This document shows, in pieces, positions 18,183-27,554 of a DNA stretch of 64,000 nucleotides. A program made the translations under genes and the position numbers. Location: the NCBI RefSeq assembly GCF_028649655.1, contig NZ_JAQSLN010000001.1:124001-188000 (forward strand). Reading direction: 5' to 3'. The notes under the pieces are model-generated. The model was given only the letters and a program-made list of their open reading frames with translations, ran no database searches and had not been told where the DNA came from. Position 1 is the first letter of the stretch. Each line of letters opens with the position of its first letter. This DNA is from Halobacteriovorax sp. GB3 (lineage in GTDB: Bacteria; Bdellovibrionota; Bacteriovoracia; Bacteriovoracales; Bacteriovoracaceae).

Positions 18183-19220
18183 ATGAGGAATTTGGTCATT
18201 ATATTAGCTTCATTATTTTCGATCACAGCTCTTTCTAAAGAGTTCAATATCGGCGTTCTCTACTGGTCGATGAATATCGAAGGGCAAGTGGCCATGCGAA
18301 AAGGACTTGAAGCTCAGGCCAAGGCCTTTAATGAAAATGCAGCGCTTAATAAAAAATTGCCTCGCGTTCGTTTGATTCCCTATGTTGCTGGAGATGGCGA
18401 AGGTGGAGTTGAAAATCAAATCAAGCAAATGAATATTCTCATTGAAAGAGAAGATATCGATCTCATTATCGTACAGCCAACTGATAATGCGGCCCTTGGA
18501 AAATCGCTTTTAAAGGCCAATGCAAAGGATATCCCTGTCATCGCTTACGATCAGTATATTGTTGAGGGGAAGCTCACAAGCTATGTCACTTCGAATAATT
18601 ATCAAGCCGGATATCTTGATGGAGAGTACATTGGTTCACTTTATCCAAATGACTATGAAATTCAGTTGATCCTTGTTGAGTACCCAAAAGTTTCTTCCAC
18701 AGTAGAGAGAGTGGATGGGTTCATTGATGCTCTTAGAAAAGATAAGCAGAAGTTCAAAGTATTAAAGAGTTACCATGCTGTTGAACCTGTTTTGGGAAAG
18801 GCCGCAGGGCAGTCTATTTTAAAAGATTTCCCACAAAAGGGATCAGTTGATGTTGTCTTCACGATTAATGATGGTGGAGGACTTAGTGTTGTTTCTGAAC
18901 TTTTAAAGGCAGGCAGAAATGAGATTAAAGTTGCGACAATTGACGGGGACCCTAAATCAGTTGAGAATATTAAAAAAGGAAATTTAACTCTCATTGATAG
19001 TGCTCAATTTTGTGGTGAGATTGGTAGACATAGTATGAGACTTGCCTATGAAGTTCTTCTTGGAAAAGAAGTACCAAAGCGAGTTTTAATCCCAACGTTT
19101 CCAATTACAAAGGAAACATTGGATAAATATCATGGATGGCTCGGAGAAGTTCCGAATTCATTCAAAATGCCGTGGAAGAGATCGAAAACTTGGAATAATG
19201 AGTACAAAGAATTTAGATAG
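18183..19220 (+). CDS. periplasmic sugar-type substrate-binding protein
   Basis: This 345-residue protein has a signal peptide (about residues 1-18), then a type I periplasmic binding fold of the ribose/xylose-binding kind. The opening beta strand is NIGVLYWSMNIEGQ, followed by IDLIIVQPTDNAAL, IPVIAYDQYI and a later VATIDGDPKSV. These match Peripla_BP_4 landmarks. The sensor kinase gene starts ten bases after its stop. No permease or ATPase gene is near, so it is likely to present a ligand to the kinase, as LuxP does for LuxQ. The ligand is unknown. Confidence 0.82.
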   Translation: MRNLVIILASLFSITALSKEFNIGVLYWSMNIEGQVAMRKGLEAQAKAFNENAALNKKLPRVRLIPYVAGDGEGGVENQIKQMNILIEREDIDLIIVQPTDNAALGKSLLKANAKDIPVIAYDQYIVEGKLTSYVTSNNYQAGYLDGEYIGSLYPNDYEIQLILVEYPKVSSTVERVDGFIDALRKDKQKFKVLKSYHAVEPVLGKAAGQSILKDFPQKGSVDVVFTINDGGGLSVVSELLKAGRNEIKVATIDGDPKSVENIKKGNLTLIDSAQFCGEIGRHSMRLAYEVLLGKEVPKRVLIPTFPITKETLDKYHGWLGEVPNSFKMPWKRSKTWNNEYKEFR

Positions 19221-19230
19221 GTAAGTTGTA

Positions 19231-21408
19231 ATGTTACCAAAATCAAAAGTAACGAGTGATTCGCTCTCCAACATCAATTTTAAGATTGGGATAAGTTTCT
19301 TTATCCTTCTATTCATTATTATCTCACTCATTCTTTCTGCTGGATCACTTCTTTTTAAAAAGGTTATCTACAGCTCTGAAGATAGACTCGCTAAGAGTAT
19401 TACAAATGTTCTCTCTCTTTCAATTAATCGAATTAGCTTTTCTGGAAAGTATCACGCTCAAATTTTTACTGAGCAACTTCTAAGAAGAGAGCAGGATCTT
19501 CTCTACGTTATTATTGCCGATAACAAAGGGAACACTGTTGCTAAGAGTTTAGATGAATCTTTGAGTGAAGATATTAAAGTCGAGGGGATTGCTGATTTTG
19601 TTAAAGGGGGCCTGAGTCCAAATGACTATTACACTCGCTACAGAAAGTGTTGTAATGAAAGTGTGCATATTAAAGAAATCATCATGCCTTATAAAGGAAG
19701 TTACGATCGCGCTGTTAATGGGGTGATCGCTGTTGGGATTTCTACGGGAGCCGTTGAACGAGAGTTGTTTAAAAATAATCTTATTCTTCTATTGCTAGGG
19801 GTCAGTATTTCTTTTATTGGAATGGTTCTGATCTTTCTCATTTCAAATAAAATCTCCTTTCCAATTAGGCAGCTGGCCCTAACGTTCCAAGGAATTTTAA
19901 ACCACGCACCTATGTCTATTGTTATTAGAAATATCAACGGGGATATTTTGGAGAGTAGTAAGAGTTTTCAAAAAAGTTTTTACCCCGAAGACTATGATGG
20001 TGAGTCGATAAAAATTGCCGATGTCATTTCTGAAAAGGATCTAAAAAAGATTCAGGGAATTGATGAGGTTGTTCTCGAAGATAATAAAATTGTTCGACGT
20101 GAATTATCGATCGATGGAAAGGTTGGAAAAGATTATTACACGGCCATTACTTTTAGTATTGAAGATGTTGAGCTTGAGTCTAAAAGAGATATGCTCTGTA
20201 CACTTGCTTTAAATATTAATGAAGAAAAGGCCATTAAAGATGAACTCGAGAGAAAGTCTCTTGAAGCGAGAAAAGCTTCTGAGGCCAAGGGGAATTTCCT
20301 TGCGACAATGTCTCACGAGATTAGAACACCTCTTACTTCCATTATTGGTTTTATCTCTCTTTTAAAAGACTCTGATCTAACAGATGAGCAAAAGCGCTAT
20401 TGTTACACTGCTCTTAATTCTAGTGAAAGCCTGCTTGCTATTATTAATGATATCTTAGATTACTCTAAAATTGACTCTCAAGAATTGCATTTGGATTACT
20501 CTGACTTTTCATTGAGAGAGACAGTTCAAGAAATTTCAGAAGTCTTTAGCTTTCAAGTGAAAGAAAAAGAAATTCATTCAAAAGTAATTGTCGATGAATC
20601 GATCCATGATTTCATTCGAGCAGATAAAATACGTCTTCGCCAAATCCTTGTGAATCTCGTTGGAAATGCGGTGAAGTTTACTAGTCAAGGAGAGGTTAGT
20701 CTCATTGTTTCTATGGTTGAAGAACTTGGTGAACAGCAATGGATTCGCTTTGAAATTAGAGACACTGGAATTGGACTCAAGCCTTCACAACTTGAAGTCA
20801 TCTTTGATCGCTTTAGTCAGGCCGATAACTCGATTAGCCGTAAATTTGGTGGAACAGGACTAGGGCTTAGTATTTGTAAGCAGCTAGTGAATCTTATGGA
20901 CGGAAAAATTTGGGCCGAGTCCACTTATGGTGAAGGGGCCAATTTTATCTTTACGATTCCAGTTGAAAAAGTTGATCGTCCTATTGTGACTAAAACAGCT
21001 GAAGGAAAAGATGAGGTTTCTACCACTTCAATGAGTGAGAAAGTTATTCTCGTTGCCGATGATGAGGAGAGTAATAGACGTTTAATCGAGCTCTTTTTAA
21101 AGAAGCTTGATGCGCAAGTTGAATTCGCTTCTAATGGTCAAGAGGCCTTAGATTTAGCAAAAGAGAAGCACTTTGATTTGATTCTTATGGATGTTCAGAT
21201 GCCAGAGATGGATGGTGTTTCTGCTCTAAAGCATATTAGAGAAGACGAAGTGATTAATGATAAATCGAAGTCTCAAATTTATGCATTTACGGCCAATGTT
21301 TTTAAAGAGCAACTCGACCGCTATTCTTCAGAAGGATTCGATGGCCATTTCACGAAGCCATTTAAAAAGAAAGATCTCATCGACTTTATCAATTCAAAAT
21401 TATCATAA
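19231..21408 (+). CDS. hybrid sensor histidine kinase
   Basis: A membrane receptor of 725 residues. Membrane segments at about 20-42 and 182-205 bracket a 140-residue periplasmic sensor domain. A PAS-like region (220-330) follows, then HisKA with phospho-acceptor His362 in ATMSHEIRTPL, an ATPase domain with NLVGNAVKF, DTGIGL and GGTGLGLSI, and a C-terminal receiver (605-725) with Asp654 in LILMDVQMP and the conserved Lys in FTKPF. It forms an operon with the binding-protein gene. A phosphorelay through an Hpt protein is expected; the separate Hpt-receiver protein at 29454-30329 is one candidate. Confidence 0.92.
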   Translation: MLPKSKVTSDSLSNINFKIGISFFILLFIIISLILSAGSLLFKKVIYSSEDRLAKSITNVLSLSINRISFSGKYHAQIFTEQLLRREQDLLYVIIADNKGNTVAKSLDESLSEDIKVEGIADFVKGGLSPNDYYTRYRKCCNESVHIKEIIMPYKGSYDRAVNGVIAVGISTGAVERELFKNNLILLLLGVSISFIGMVLIFLISNKISFPIRQLALTFQGILNHAPMSIVIRNINGDILESSKSFQKSFYPEDYDGESIKIADVISEKDLKKIQGIDEVVLEDNKIVRRELSIDGKVGKDYYTAITFSIEDVELESKRDMLCTLALNINEEKAIKDELERKSLEARKASEAKGNFLATMSHEIRTPLTSIIGFISLLKDSDLTDEQKRYCYTALNSSESLLAIINDILDYSKIDSQELHLDYSDFSLRETVQEISEVFSFQVKEKEIHSKVIVDESIHDFIRADKIRLRQILVNLVGNAVKFTSQGEVSLIVSMVEELGEQQWIRFEIRDTGIGLKPSQLEVIFDRFSQADNSISRKFGGTGLGLSICKQLVNLMDGKIWAESTYGEGANFIFTIPVEKVDRPIVTKTAEGKDEVSTTSMSEKVILVADDEESNRRLIELFLKKLDAQVEFASNGQEALDLAKEKHFDLILMDVQMPEMDGVSALKHIREDEVINDKSKSQIYAFTANVFKEQLDRYSSEGFDGHFTKPFKKKDLIDFINSKLS

Positions 21409-21437
21409 AAAAAGGGCCTTGTAAGAAGGCCCTTTTT
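21409..21437. terminator. bidirectional intrinsic terminator
   Basis: AAAAAGGGCCTT (21409-21420) and AAGGCCCTTTTT (21426-21437) form a 12-base-pair perfect stem with a five-base loop. It has A-runs on one side and T-runs on the other, so it serves both the sensor kinase and the convergent cytochrome gene. Confidence 0.88.
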
Positions 21438-21438
21438 G

Positions 21439-23061
21439 TTATTCCATTGTTGGACAAGATAACTTTTTAAAATGTTGGTTAAAATCTTTGTCTTTAAGCT
21501 TTCGCGCTAGACCTTTTTCATCTTTGTCATACCACTGGGGTGATTGGTCTGGATCGTGACAACTAAGGCATTTATTCTTCATTTGGGCCTTTCTCGCATC
21601 CTTTGTAAGCTTGACTTCAGCATCTGTGAAAGGGTGTTCCTGGTGCTTATCATGACAGTTTAAGCACTGAACGTTGGCGTGATTGTGAGTAACTTTATAC
21701 TTCTCATCAAGTGATTCCCATTTGAGAGCGATCTTTTTCACATTATTCTTAGAGAGAGCTCTAATTGAATCAACATTTGAGAATGCCTTTTCAACTTCTG
21801 CCCAGTAGGCCTTTGTCTTTTGATCGACATTTTCTTGGCCTTCATCAAATGTGACGACATCTTGAACGCGAGAGAAGCCTCTCTCATCAAAGAGCCCTTG
21901 AGTGTGGCACTTTACACAATCAGTATTGAAGTGCTCTTTTGCTTTAATGAGTGTTCCATAGGCAATTGAGTGAGGTGTTTTTTGCCAAAAGTCATATTGA
22001 GCATTATGGCAATCTCTACAAGAGACGGCCGGTGAAAACTTTGTGACCTGATGATTCTTTGAAAAGGATTCATTTTGTTCTTCAATTTGAATCTTTTGTA
22101 GCTTTTCTTTGTGCGCATCTAGGAAGCCATAAAACTCGTTGTTCTTAAGAAGTTTCCCTTCTTCTTCACGCATTTCATGAACTTTATAAGTCGGCTTTTT
22201 GCCTTTGGTAAAATCGAAGTTAATTTCACCAAGGTAGTGGTTTCTAGAAAGAACTTGAACAATGCGAGTCTTATTGACATCCCTTGTGTCTCTAAAAAAG
22301 CTTTGCGAGTGGGCTCCAATGATCCAATCAAGCTCTTTGAATTCTTCGGCCAATTTCTCATCCGTTTGAAAGCCAGAGTGGGAGAGAAGGATTAACTTGT
22401 GAGTCGGATCTTTCTCCTTGTAACCCTTAGTCTTTAAAAAGGTAATCATAGACTTTAAAGATGGTTTCACTGGAGTGAAATCTTTGGCGTATTCACTAGG
22501 AAGAATGCTTGGATCGACTATTCCTATAAAGTAGAGATTGTGACCTTGTGCCTTTACGAGGGCCCACTTTTTATGGGGAAGAACCTCGGAGTTCATATTA
22601 GAGATGATGTAATCAAATTGATTCTTTTTTTGCACTTCTTTTAAAAAATCATAACCAAGGGCAAAGTCTTGATCACCAGGGACCATGAAGGCTAGACCAA
22701 TTTTTTTAAGACTGCTGGCGAGTTCTTCTCCAATGAATTTTTTGGAGCTCTTAACAGAGTCTGGAAGATTAGAACTTGGAAAGAATGTATCTCCTGTATC
22801 TACATAGAGAAGATGATTGGTCTTACTAATTTCATGAATGCGTCCGGCCACTTGGGGAAGACCTCCAAGAGGGAAGTGACGGCATCCGCAAGGGTGGGTC
22901 TCTCCATTGATATTGTGAGAGAAGACAATAGATAGAGGCTTCGAGTCACTTGTGGTGATGACATTTGGCCCTTCATCAATTTCGTTAATAATGTAGGAGC
23001 ATCCTGCTGTAAGTAAACTCAGACTGGCAAGAGTCCAAGAAAGAATTCTTCTTTTTTTCAT
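21439..23061 (-). CDS. lipoprotein: metallophosphoesterase fused to tetraheme cytochrome c
   Basis: The lipobox LLTAGC places the lipidated Cys at residue 21. Residues 40-320 resemble a UshA-like metallophosphoesterase, with DTGD (88-91), GDQD (129-132), HSG (228-230) and GAHS (249-252) as likely metal motifs; a CGC stands at 58-60. The C-terminal part holds four CxxCH heme sites at 348, 382, 466 and 498, like cytochrome c554-type proteins. It is the last gene of the pal operon, ten bases after cpoB. An envelope electron-transfer or redox-sensing role is inferred; the phosphoesterase domain may lack activity, since its first motif HNINGE differs from the usual DxH. Confidence 0.78.
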   Translation of the reverse strand: MKKRRILSWTLASLSLLTAGCSYIINEIDEGPNVITTSDSKPLSIVFSHNINGETHPCGCRHFPLGGLPQVAGRIHEISKTNHLLYVDTGDTFFPSSNLPDSVKSSKKFIGEELASSLKKIGLAFMVPGDQDFALGYDFLKEVQKKNQFDYIISNMNSEVLPHKKWALVKAQGHNLYFIGIVDPSILPSEYAKDFTPVKPSLKSMITFLKTKGYKEKDPTHKLILLSHSGFQTDEKLAEEFKELDWIIGAHSQSFFRDTRDVNKTRIVQVLSRNHYLGEINFDFTKGKKPTYKVHEMREEEGKLLKNNEFYGFLDAHKEKLQKIQIEEQNESFSKNHQVTKFSPAVSCRDCHNAQYDFWQKTPHSIAYGTLIKAKEHFNTDCVKCHTQGLFDERGFSRVQDVVTFDEGQENVDQKTKAYWAEVEKAFSNVDSIRALSKNNVKKIALKWESLDEKYKVTHNHANVQCLNCHDKHQEHPFTDAEVKLTKDARKAQMKNKCLSCHDPDQSPQWYDKDEKGLARKLKDKDFNQHFKKLSCPTME

Positions 23062-23070
23062 TTCTATCTC

Positions 23071-23856
23071 CTAGAGAGTTTTCAACATCTTTTTAGCATC
23101 TTGAGCACGTCTATGCTTAGGGAAACGCTTGATAAGTTCATTGAGAGTCTCTTTTGCTTGTTCTTTTTCTCCAAGACGAACAAATGTCTTGGCCAAGTGG
23201 AGTAGACCACTTCCGTTGTAACCCGATTTAGAATGTTCAGTGAAGAGTTTTCCGAAATAACCCATGGCCGCTTGGTTGTCTTTTTCGACATAGGCCATGA
23301 TACCAAGGCTGTGAAGAATACGAGCTTCATTGGTACCTTTAAATTTTCCGCTAGCGAGCAAGGCTTCAAATTGTGGTTTGGCCTTGTTATATTTTCCGGC
23401 CTTATAATTTGAAATCGCTTGCTCAAACGGAGTCTTCTTTTTATTGCTTATTTTTTTTTTATTCGTCAAAGAATTGAGCGTTTTAAGAATCTTATTTAAA
23501 AACTTCTCTTGGGCCTCAAGTTTTGCCTCGATCTGAGTGATTGATTCTTTATAGGCCTTATTGCTCTCTTCAAGTACTGAGATCTTCTCGTGAAGTGTTG
23601 AGACACTCTGTTGAAATTCTTGTTTTGACTTGTAGTCCGTTTCTTCAATTTGACCCGAGACCATTCCTAGGCGCTCTTCAATTTGTTGCAGGCGAACTGT
23701 TGTATTGGCATTAACTTTTTGACCCTCTGTCATTTGAAGGGCGAGGTTATCAACCATTTGCTCTCTTTTAATTTCTTCTTGCGTCTTACATGAACTCGAA
23801 AGGATGAGTACAGTCGATAGGGCAACGAGGGATAAACCACGTTTATTCATTTTCAA
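23071..23856 (-). CDS. cpoB: CpoB/YbgF-like lipoprotein with coiled coil and TPRs
   Basis: CpoB links Tol-Pal constriction to peptidoglycan synthesis in the periplasm. This 261-residue protein has a signal peptide ending in LSSSC, so it is probably a lipoprotein, unlike soluble E. coli CpoB. A coiled coil follows at about residues 35-130, then a basic linker and TPR-like repeats (about 150-260) including EARILHSLGIMAYVEKDN and KRFPKHRRAQDA. It stands between a DUF4398 gene and the cytochrome gene, downstream of pal. Confidence 0.78.
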   Translation of the reverse strand: MKMNKRGLSLVALSTVLILSSSCKTQEEIKREQMVDNLALQMTEGQKVNANTTVRLQQIEERLGMVSGQIEETDYKSKQEFQQSVSTLHEKISVLEESNKAYKESITQIEAKLEAQEKFLNKILKTLNSLTNKKKISNKKKTPFEQAISNYKAGKYNKAKPQFEALLASGKFKGTNEARILHSLGIMAYVEKDNQAAMGYFGKLFTEHSKSGYNGSGLLHLAKTFVRLGEKEQAKETLNELIKRFPKHRRAQDAKKMLKTL

Positions 23857-23881
23857 TCTCCAGTGATAGAACTTCTTTTTA

Positions 23882-24184
23882 TTATAAGTTTTCTAGAGCT
23901 TTTTTGCGGACAGCGACAAATTCTGCCTTCTCTGAAAACTTCTTAGATAGGATAGCGTATTGCTTAGCTTTGTTGAAATATTTTCTACGATAACTTGAGC
24001 GCGCTTTGATGTAATAGAATTCGGCCTTACGATAAAGACCAGGGGCAAGTGTTTGGGAACTAGCATCTTTGGCCGCGAGAAAGGCAACTTGTGCCATGGC
24101 CATTTCGAGTTTAGGGCGTGTGGTCGCAAGACCACAGCCCATAAGAAAAATAAGTAATGTTGATGTTACTAATTTTCTAAACAT
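23882..24184 (-). CDS. DUF4398-like small lipoprotein
   Basis: This 100-residue protein has a signal peptide with lipobox FLMGC. The mature part is helical with the motif AKQYAILSKKFSEKAE, typical of DUF4398 proteins that accompany Pal/OmpA-type genes. It begins two bases after the pal stop codon, so the two are co-translated. Function is unknown; position suggests work with Pal at the outer membrane. Confidence 0.72.
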   Translation of the reverse strand: MFRKLVTSTLLIFLMGCGLATTRPKLEMAMAQVAFLAAKDASSQTLAPGLYRKAEFYYIKARSSYRRKYFNKAKQYAILSKKFSEKAEFVAVRKKALENL

Positions 24185-24186
24185 TC

Positions 24187-24708
24187 TTACTTAGCAGTTA
24201 CTACGAAGTTTCCTCTTCTGTTTTGTGACCATGCACTTTCAGTGTGTCCAAAAGAGATTGGTCTCATTTTACCAAAAGAGATTGTTGTAATTCTTGAAGA
24301 CTCAACACCAAGAGCTACTAGGTAGTTCTTAATTGCTGCAGCTCTTCTTTCACCAAGTGCAAGGTTGTATTGAACACCACCACGCTCATCACAGTGACCT
24401 TCTACTTGAACCTCTACAGTTGTGTTCTTTTTAAGGAACTCTGCGTTGTTATCTAGAGCGGCTTTCGTGTCCGCTTTAAGGTTTGCTGAGTTGAAGTCAA
24501 AGTAAACAGTTTGAAGTGAAGCAGCTTTTCCTGAGTCACTATCAGCGTTTAGTTCAAGGTTAGCGATATCATTTGAAGCACCCATGTCATTTGCCATTTC
24601 AGTTGGAGTATTCGTCTCATCAGCTTTCTTTTGAGATGAACCACAACCTGTAAGTGACATAGTCGCAGATAGGATTAGAGTTAGAGCTAGTGCATTAAGT
24701 TTTTTCAT
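24187..24708 (-). CDS. pal: peptidoglycan-associated lipoprotein Pal
   Basis: Pal anchors the outer membrane to peptidoglycan and works with TolB. The 173-residue protein has lipobox SLTGC and a linker, then an OmpA-like domain with VYFDFNSANLK, VEGHCDERGG (peptidoglycan contacts) and LGERRAAAIKNYL. It is the first gene of a leftward operon with DUF4398, cpoB and the cytochrome fusion. AAGGAG is seven bases from the start. No tolB or tolQRA lies within the window. Confidence 0.92.
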   Translation of the reverse strand: MKKLNALALTLILSATMSLTGCGSSQKKADETNTPTEMANDMGASNDIANLELNADSDSGKAASLQTVYFDFNSANLKADTKAALDNNAEFLKKNTTVEVQVEGHCDERGGVQYNLALGERRAAAIKNYLVALGVESSRITTISFGKMRPISFGHTESAWSQNRRGNFVVTAK

Positions 24709-24810
24709 AAATTCTCCTTATAGAGTTCATATTTTCAAAGATGAATAATAACCTGTATTATATATTTCAATATTATACGTTAAAACAGGGCATCGTGAAA
24801 AGGAAATCAC
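24709..24810. promoter_or_regulatory. divergent promoter region of pal and the gluzincin gene
   Basis: A very AT-rich 102-base spacer. On the minus strand TATAAT occurs twice (24772-24777 and 24757-24762), either of which could be a -10 element for pal. -35 elements are weak by eye. No clear promoter was found for the rightward gene. Confidence 0.4.
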
Positions 24811-27552
24811 ATGAGATTTAGACCGCTAATTTTTGTCAGGTATTTTGTTTGTAGTTTTTTTATTTTTTTCTCCCTACAAGGAAAAGCGGAAACAAACATC
24901 ATTACATATGATTTAAGAGTTGATACCCTACACGGTCCAGTTATGCTTAAGGCCCACGCTAGTGAAAGTAGCAGTGAGTACGTAGGAAGAATTTTTGCAC
25001 TGGCCAGTCGTGAAATCCCTGTTCTCGTCAATTATTTTAAGTATGCACCTGAAGATACGGTGCACATTATTTTAGAATCAGATGCGACCATCAGTAATGG
25101 TAGTGCAACTGTTTTTCCAATGAACATTATTAATCTCTTTGAAACAACCCCAAAGGGAAAAGAGCACCTGACAGTCAATCGCGATCCAGTAAATGCACTC
25201 TTTATTCACGAATTCACTCACATTATCCATTTAGAGCAAACAAGAGGTATCCTAGACGTTTTTAAGACAGTCTTTGGAACAATTGGTCGACTTGGTGGTT
25301 TGACGCCGCGTTGGTTTACTGAAGGAATTGCCACTTGGGCCGAAAGTGAGTTCTCTGACTATGGACGTTTAAAAAATAAGCTTATGAAACTTGAGCTTGT
25401 TGGAAAAATGAGAAATGACAATTTTTGCCGAACAATCGATTGTATCGATTATCCTGGAACATATCCTGATGGGCAATTTTCGTATTGGGTCGGTGGTTTT
25501 TTCTTAGAGTATTTAGAAAAGAAAAAACCAGGAACAATACAATGCCTAGTTGAAGATAACTCAGGGAATTTTATTTTCATGCTCAATAATGCTTTTAGAC
25601 GCTGTTTAAATAAGACGGCTCCCAAGGCGTATTTAGAGTTTCGAAAAGAATTTTTAAAAGAATATGAACAAGAGCCAACTTATGAAGGGTTTTCGAAATT
25701 AGATTTAAAAACAGATTATCCTGTATGGCAGAACAACTTCGAGCTTATTGATAAAGAGATTGTTTATTTTTCTAAAGATGAGGAAACAAATTATCTTCAT
25801 AAGTTAAATCTTAAAACGGGTAATCATCGAAAAGAGCGTGTTGCGACAATCATCGAGCAGATTGAAGCAAAATCAAATTTCTTAGAAAAGAAGAATCAAT
25901 ATATTCTTTCAAGTCTAGAAGAGAATCGTATTGATGCTAAGAGAGTCTTCTCTCGTAGTGATGGTAAAGAACTCGCGCGCGGTGGAAAGTATCTCTTTCA
26001 AATTGATGATGGAGAGGCTATTGGCTTTTCTTATAACAAAAACCGTTGGTCTATTAAAAAGGGAAGTGAGCTTCTCTATAAAGACGAGCCCTTTGTTCAC
26101 TACCACCAAATTCAAGAAGTTCTTTTTAAAGGTGAGAGTTACTTTCTCATTAGAACAAATTTCGTCTCTCATAAAGGACTTGATATTGATGAGTGGAAAT
26201 TATTTTCACCTAAATCAAAATCTTTCATACCTCTTTTTCATTCGAAGTCTGACTTTCTTTTTTCTTGCGACGAAAAGGCAGTCTTCGTTGATGACGGAGT
26301 TCATCTCTTTGACTTTAAGTCAATGGAACTTCACAAAGTACAAGCACCAAGTTGGTTTAAAGATGTTGTAGAGCTAAGAACAAATGAGAATGGAACTGTG
26401 GGGCTTTTTTCTAAAAGACCTAATCATCTCTATGCTTCTAAAAAGAGCTGTCAGGATCTTTTAAAAGACATCAGAATTGGTGAAGTTGAGGCAAGAGATA
26501 TCGTTAATTACGTTGAGAGTGATTTTAAGATTAAAGGAAGAGTTGAGCGCGAAGACTACTTTCCATTGAAAGAACTCTATCCTCGATATTGGATGTTTGC
26601 TTACTCCGCTGGAGCCGATAATTTGGATTACTATTCTTTTTTTACAACTCTACAAGATCCAAAGTCGAGGCACATTGTTTCCGTTACAGTTGATCAATAT
26701 TCAAGTATTTCAAAAACGGCACCATCTCTAAGCTATACTTATGATCCAAATAGCTGGAAATATCAGGTGGCCTATTTTAAAAATTATTCGGATAGCTCAT
26801 TTAGAACTACTCCAAATTCTGAAGAAAGTATTTATGGAGCAATTTCTTATGATCAAGAATTAGTCGGTTGGGACCTTTCATATTCAGTCTATGGAAAGAG
26901 GGCGATGATTGATGACTCATTTTCAAATCGTGATGAAGATGAGTATGGTATTGAGTTAAGCTCAGTGAAGAGACCTTACTTAGAAGATAGTCTTTGGCAA
27001 AGCTCTCTTGTTCTTTTAAGAGGCTTTGAAAGAAAAGTTGATGGCTTCTCTGCTTTTAAAGGGTATGAGGGATTTGGAAATATGGCCTTGAGAGCGGGGC
27101 ATTATATGGATTTCTTCATTCAAGGCTCCTATGGAAAGTTGGATAAAAGCGGGCTAAGTTCTGGGGTAATTTATGGAGGAGGGTATCGAAATGTCATACA
27201 CCAATTCTATGGACTCAATTACTCTCAACTTCTTGGTAATGAAATCTGGACGGCCAGAGGACAAGTCTTTGTTAATCTCTTTAAGCCTTATAGAGGGCAT
27301 GGTTTTGTGCCGGTCTTTTTAAGAGAGTTAGATGGGATTTTTGGGACAGATATTGCAAAAGCAGACTTGATTGATTTTGGAGATCAATTTAAAAGAAATC
27401 ATCAGGTCCAGTCATTATACTTTGGTCTTCGATCAAAACTTGTTATTGGCTATCTCGCACCAGTTAATGTGGACTTCATTTTAACGAGAATCTCTGAGGA
27501 TGAGAAAGACTACGAGTCTGGTCTTGTCGTTGTATCTGGTAGCTTCTTTTAA
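24811..27552 (+). CDS. secreted gluzincin protease with outer-membrane barrel-like C-terminus
   Basis: The 913-residue protein has a signal peptide (about 1-27). The protease domain shows HEFTH (133-137) and EGIATWAESE, with Glu171 as third zinc ligand; this is the HExxH...E pattern of gluzincins (peptidase MA clan). The middle (about 290-560) has repeated short beta segments that may form a propeller. The last 320 residues alternate polar and aromatic residues and end in Phe-Phe, as outer-membrane barrels do. It may be a protease displayed on the cell surface. The barrel and propeller calls come from pattern only. Confidence 0.7.
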   Translation: MRFRPLIFVRYFVCSFFIFFSLQGKAETNIITYDLRVDTLHGPVMLKAHASESSSEYVGRIFALASREIPVLVNYFKYAPEDTVHIILESDATISNGSATVFPMNIINLFETTPKGKEHLTVNRDPVNALFIHEFTHIIHLEQTRGILDVFKTVFGTIGRLGGLTPRWFTEGIATWAESEFSDYGRLKNKLMKLELVGKMRNDNFCRTIDCIDYPGTYPDGQFSYWVGGFFLEYLEKKKPGTIQCLVEDNSGNFIFMLNNAFRRCLNKTAPKAYLEFRKEFLKEYEQEPTYEGFSKLDLKTDYPVWQNNFELIDKEIVYFSKDEETNYLHKLNLKTGNHRKERVATIIEQIEAKSNFLEKKNQYILSSLEENRIDAKRVFSRSDGKELARGGKYLFQIDDGEAIGFSYNKNRWSIKKGSELLYKDEPFVHYHQIQEVLFKGESYFLIRTNFVSHKGLDIDEWKLFSPKSKSFIPLFHSKSDFLFSCDEKAVFVDDGVHLFDFKSMELHKVQAPSWFKDVVELRTNENGTVGLFSKRPNHLYASKKSCQDLLKDIRIGEVEARDIVNYVESDFKIKGRVEREDYFPLKELYPRYWMFAYSAGADNLDYYSFFTTLQDPKSRHIVSVTVDQYSSISKTAPSLSYTYDPNSWKYQVAYFKNYSDSSFRTTPNSEESIYGAISYDQELVGWDLSYSVYGKRAMIDDSFSNRDEDEYGIELSSVKRPYLEDSLWQSSLVLLRGFERKVDGFSAFKGYEGFGNMALRAGHYMDFFIQGSYGKLDKSGLSSGVIYGGGYRNVIHQFYGLNYSQLLGNEIWTARGQVFVNLFKPYRGHGFVPVFLRELDGIFGTDIAKADLIDFGDQFKRNHQVQSLYFGLRSKLVIGYLAPVNVDFILTRISEDEKDYESGLVVVSGSFF

Positions 27553-27554
27553 GA

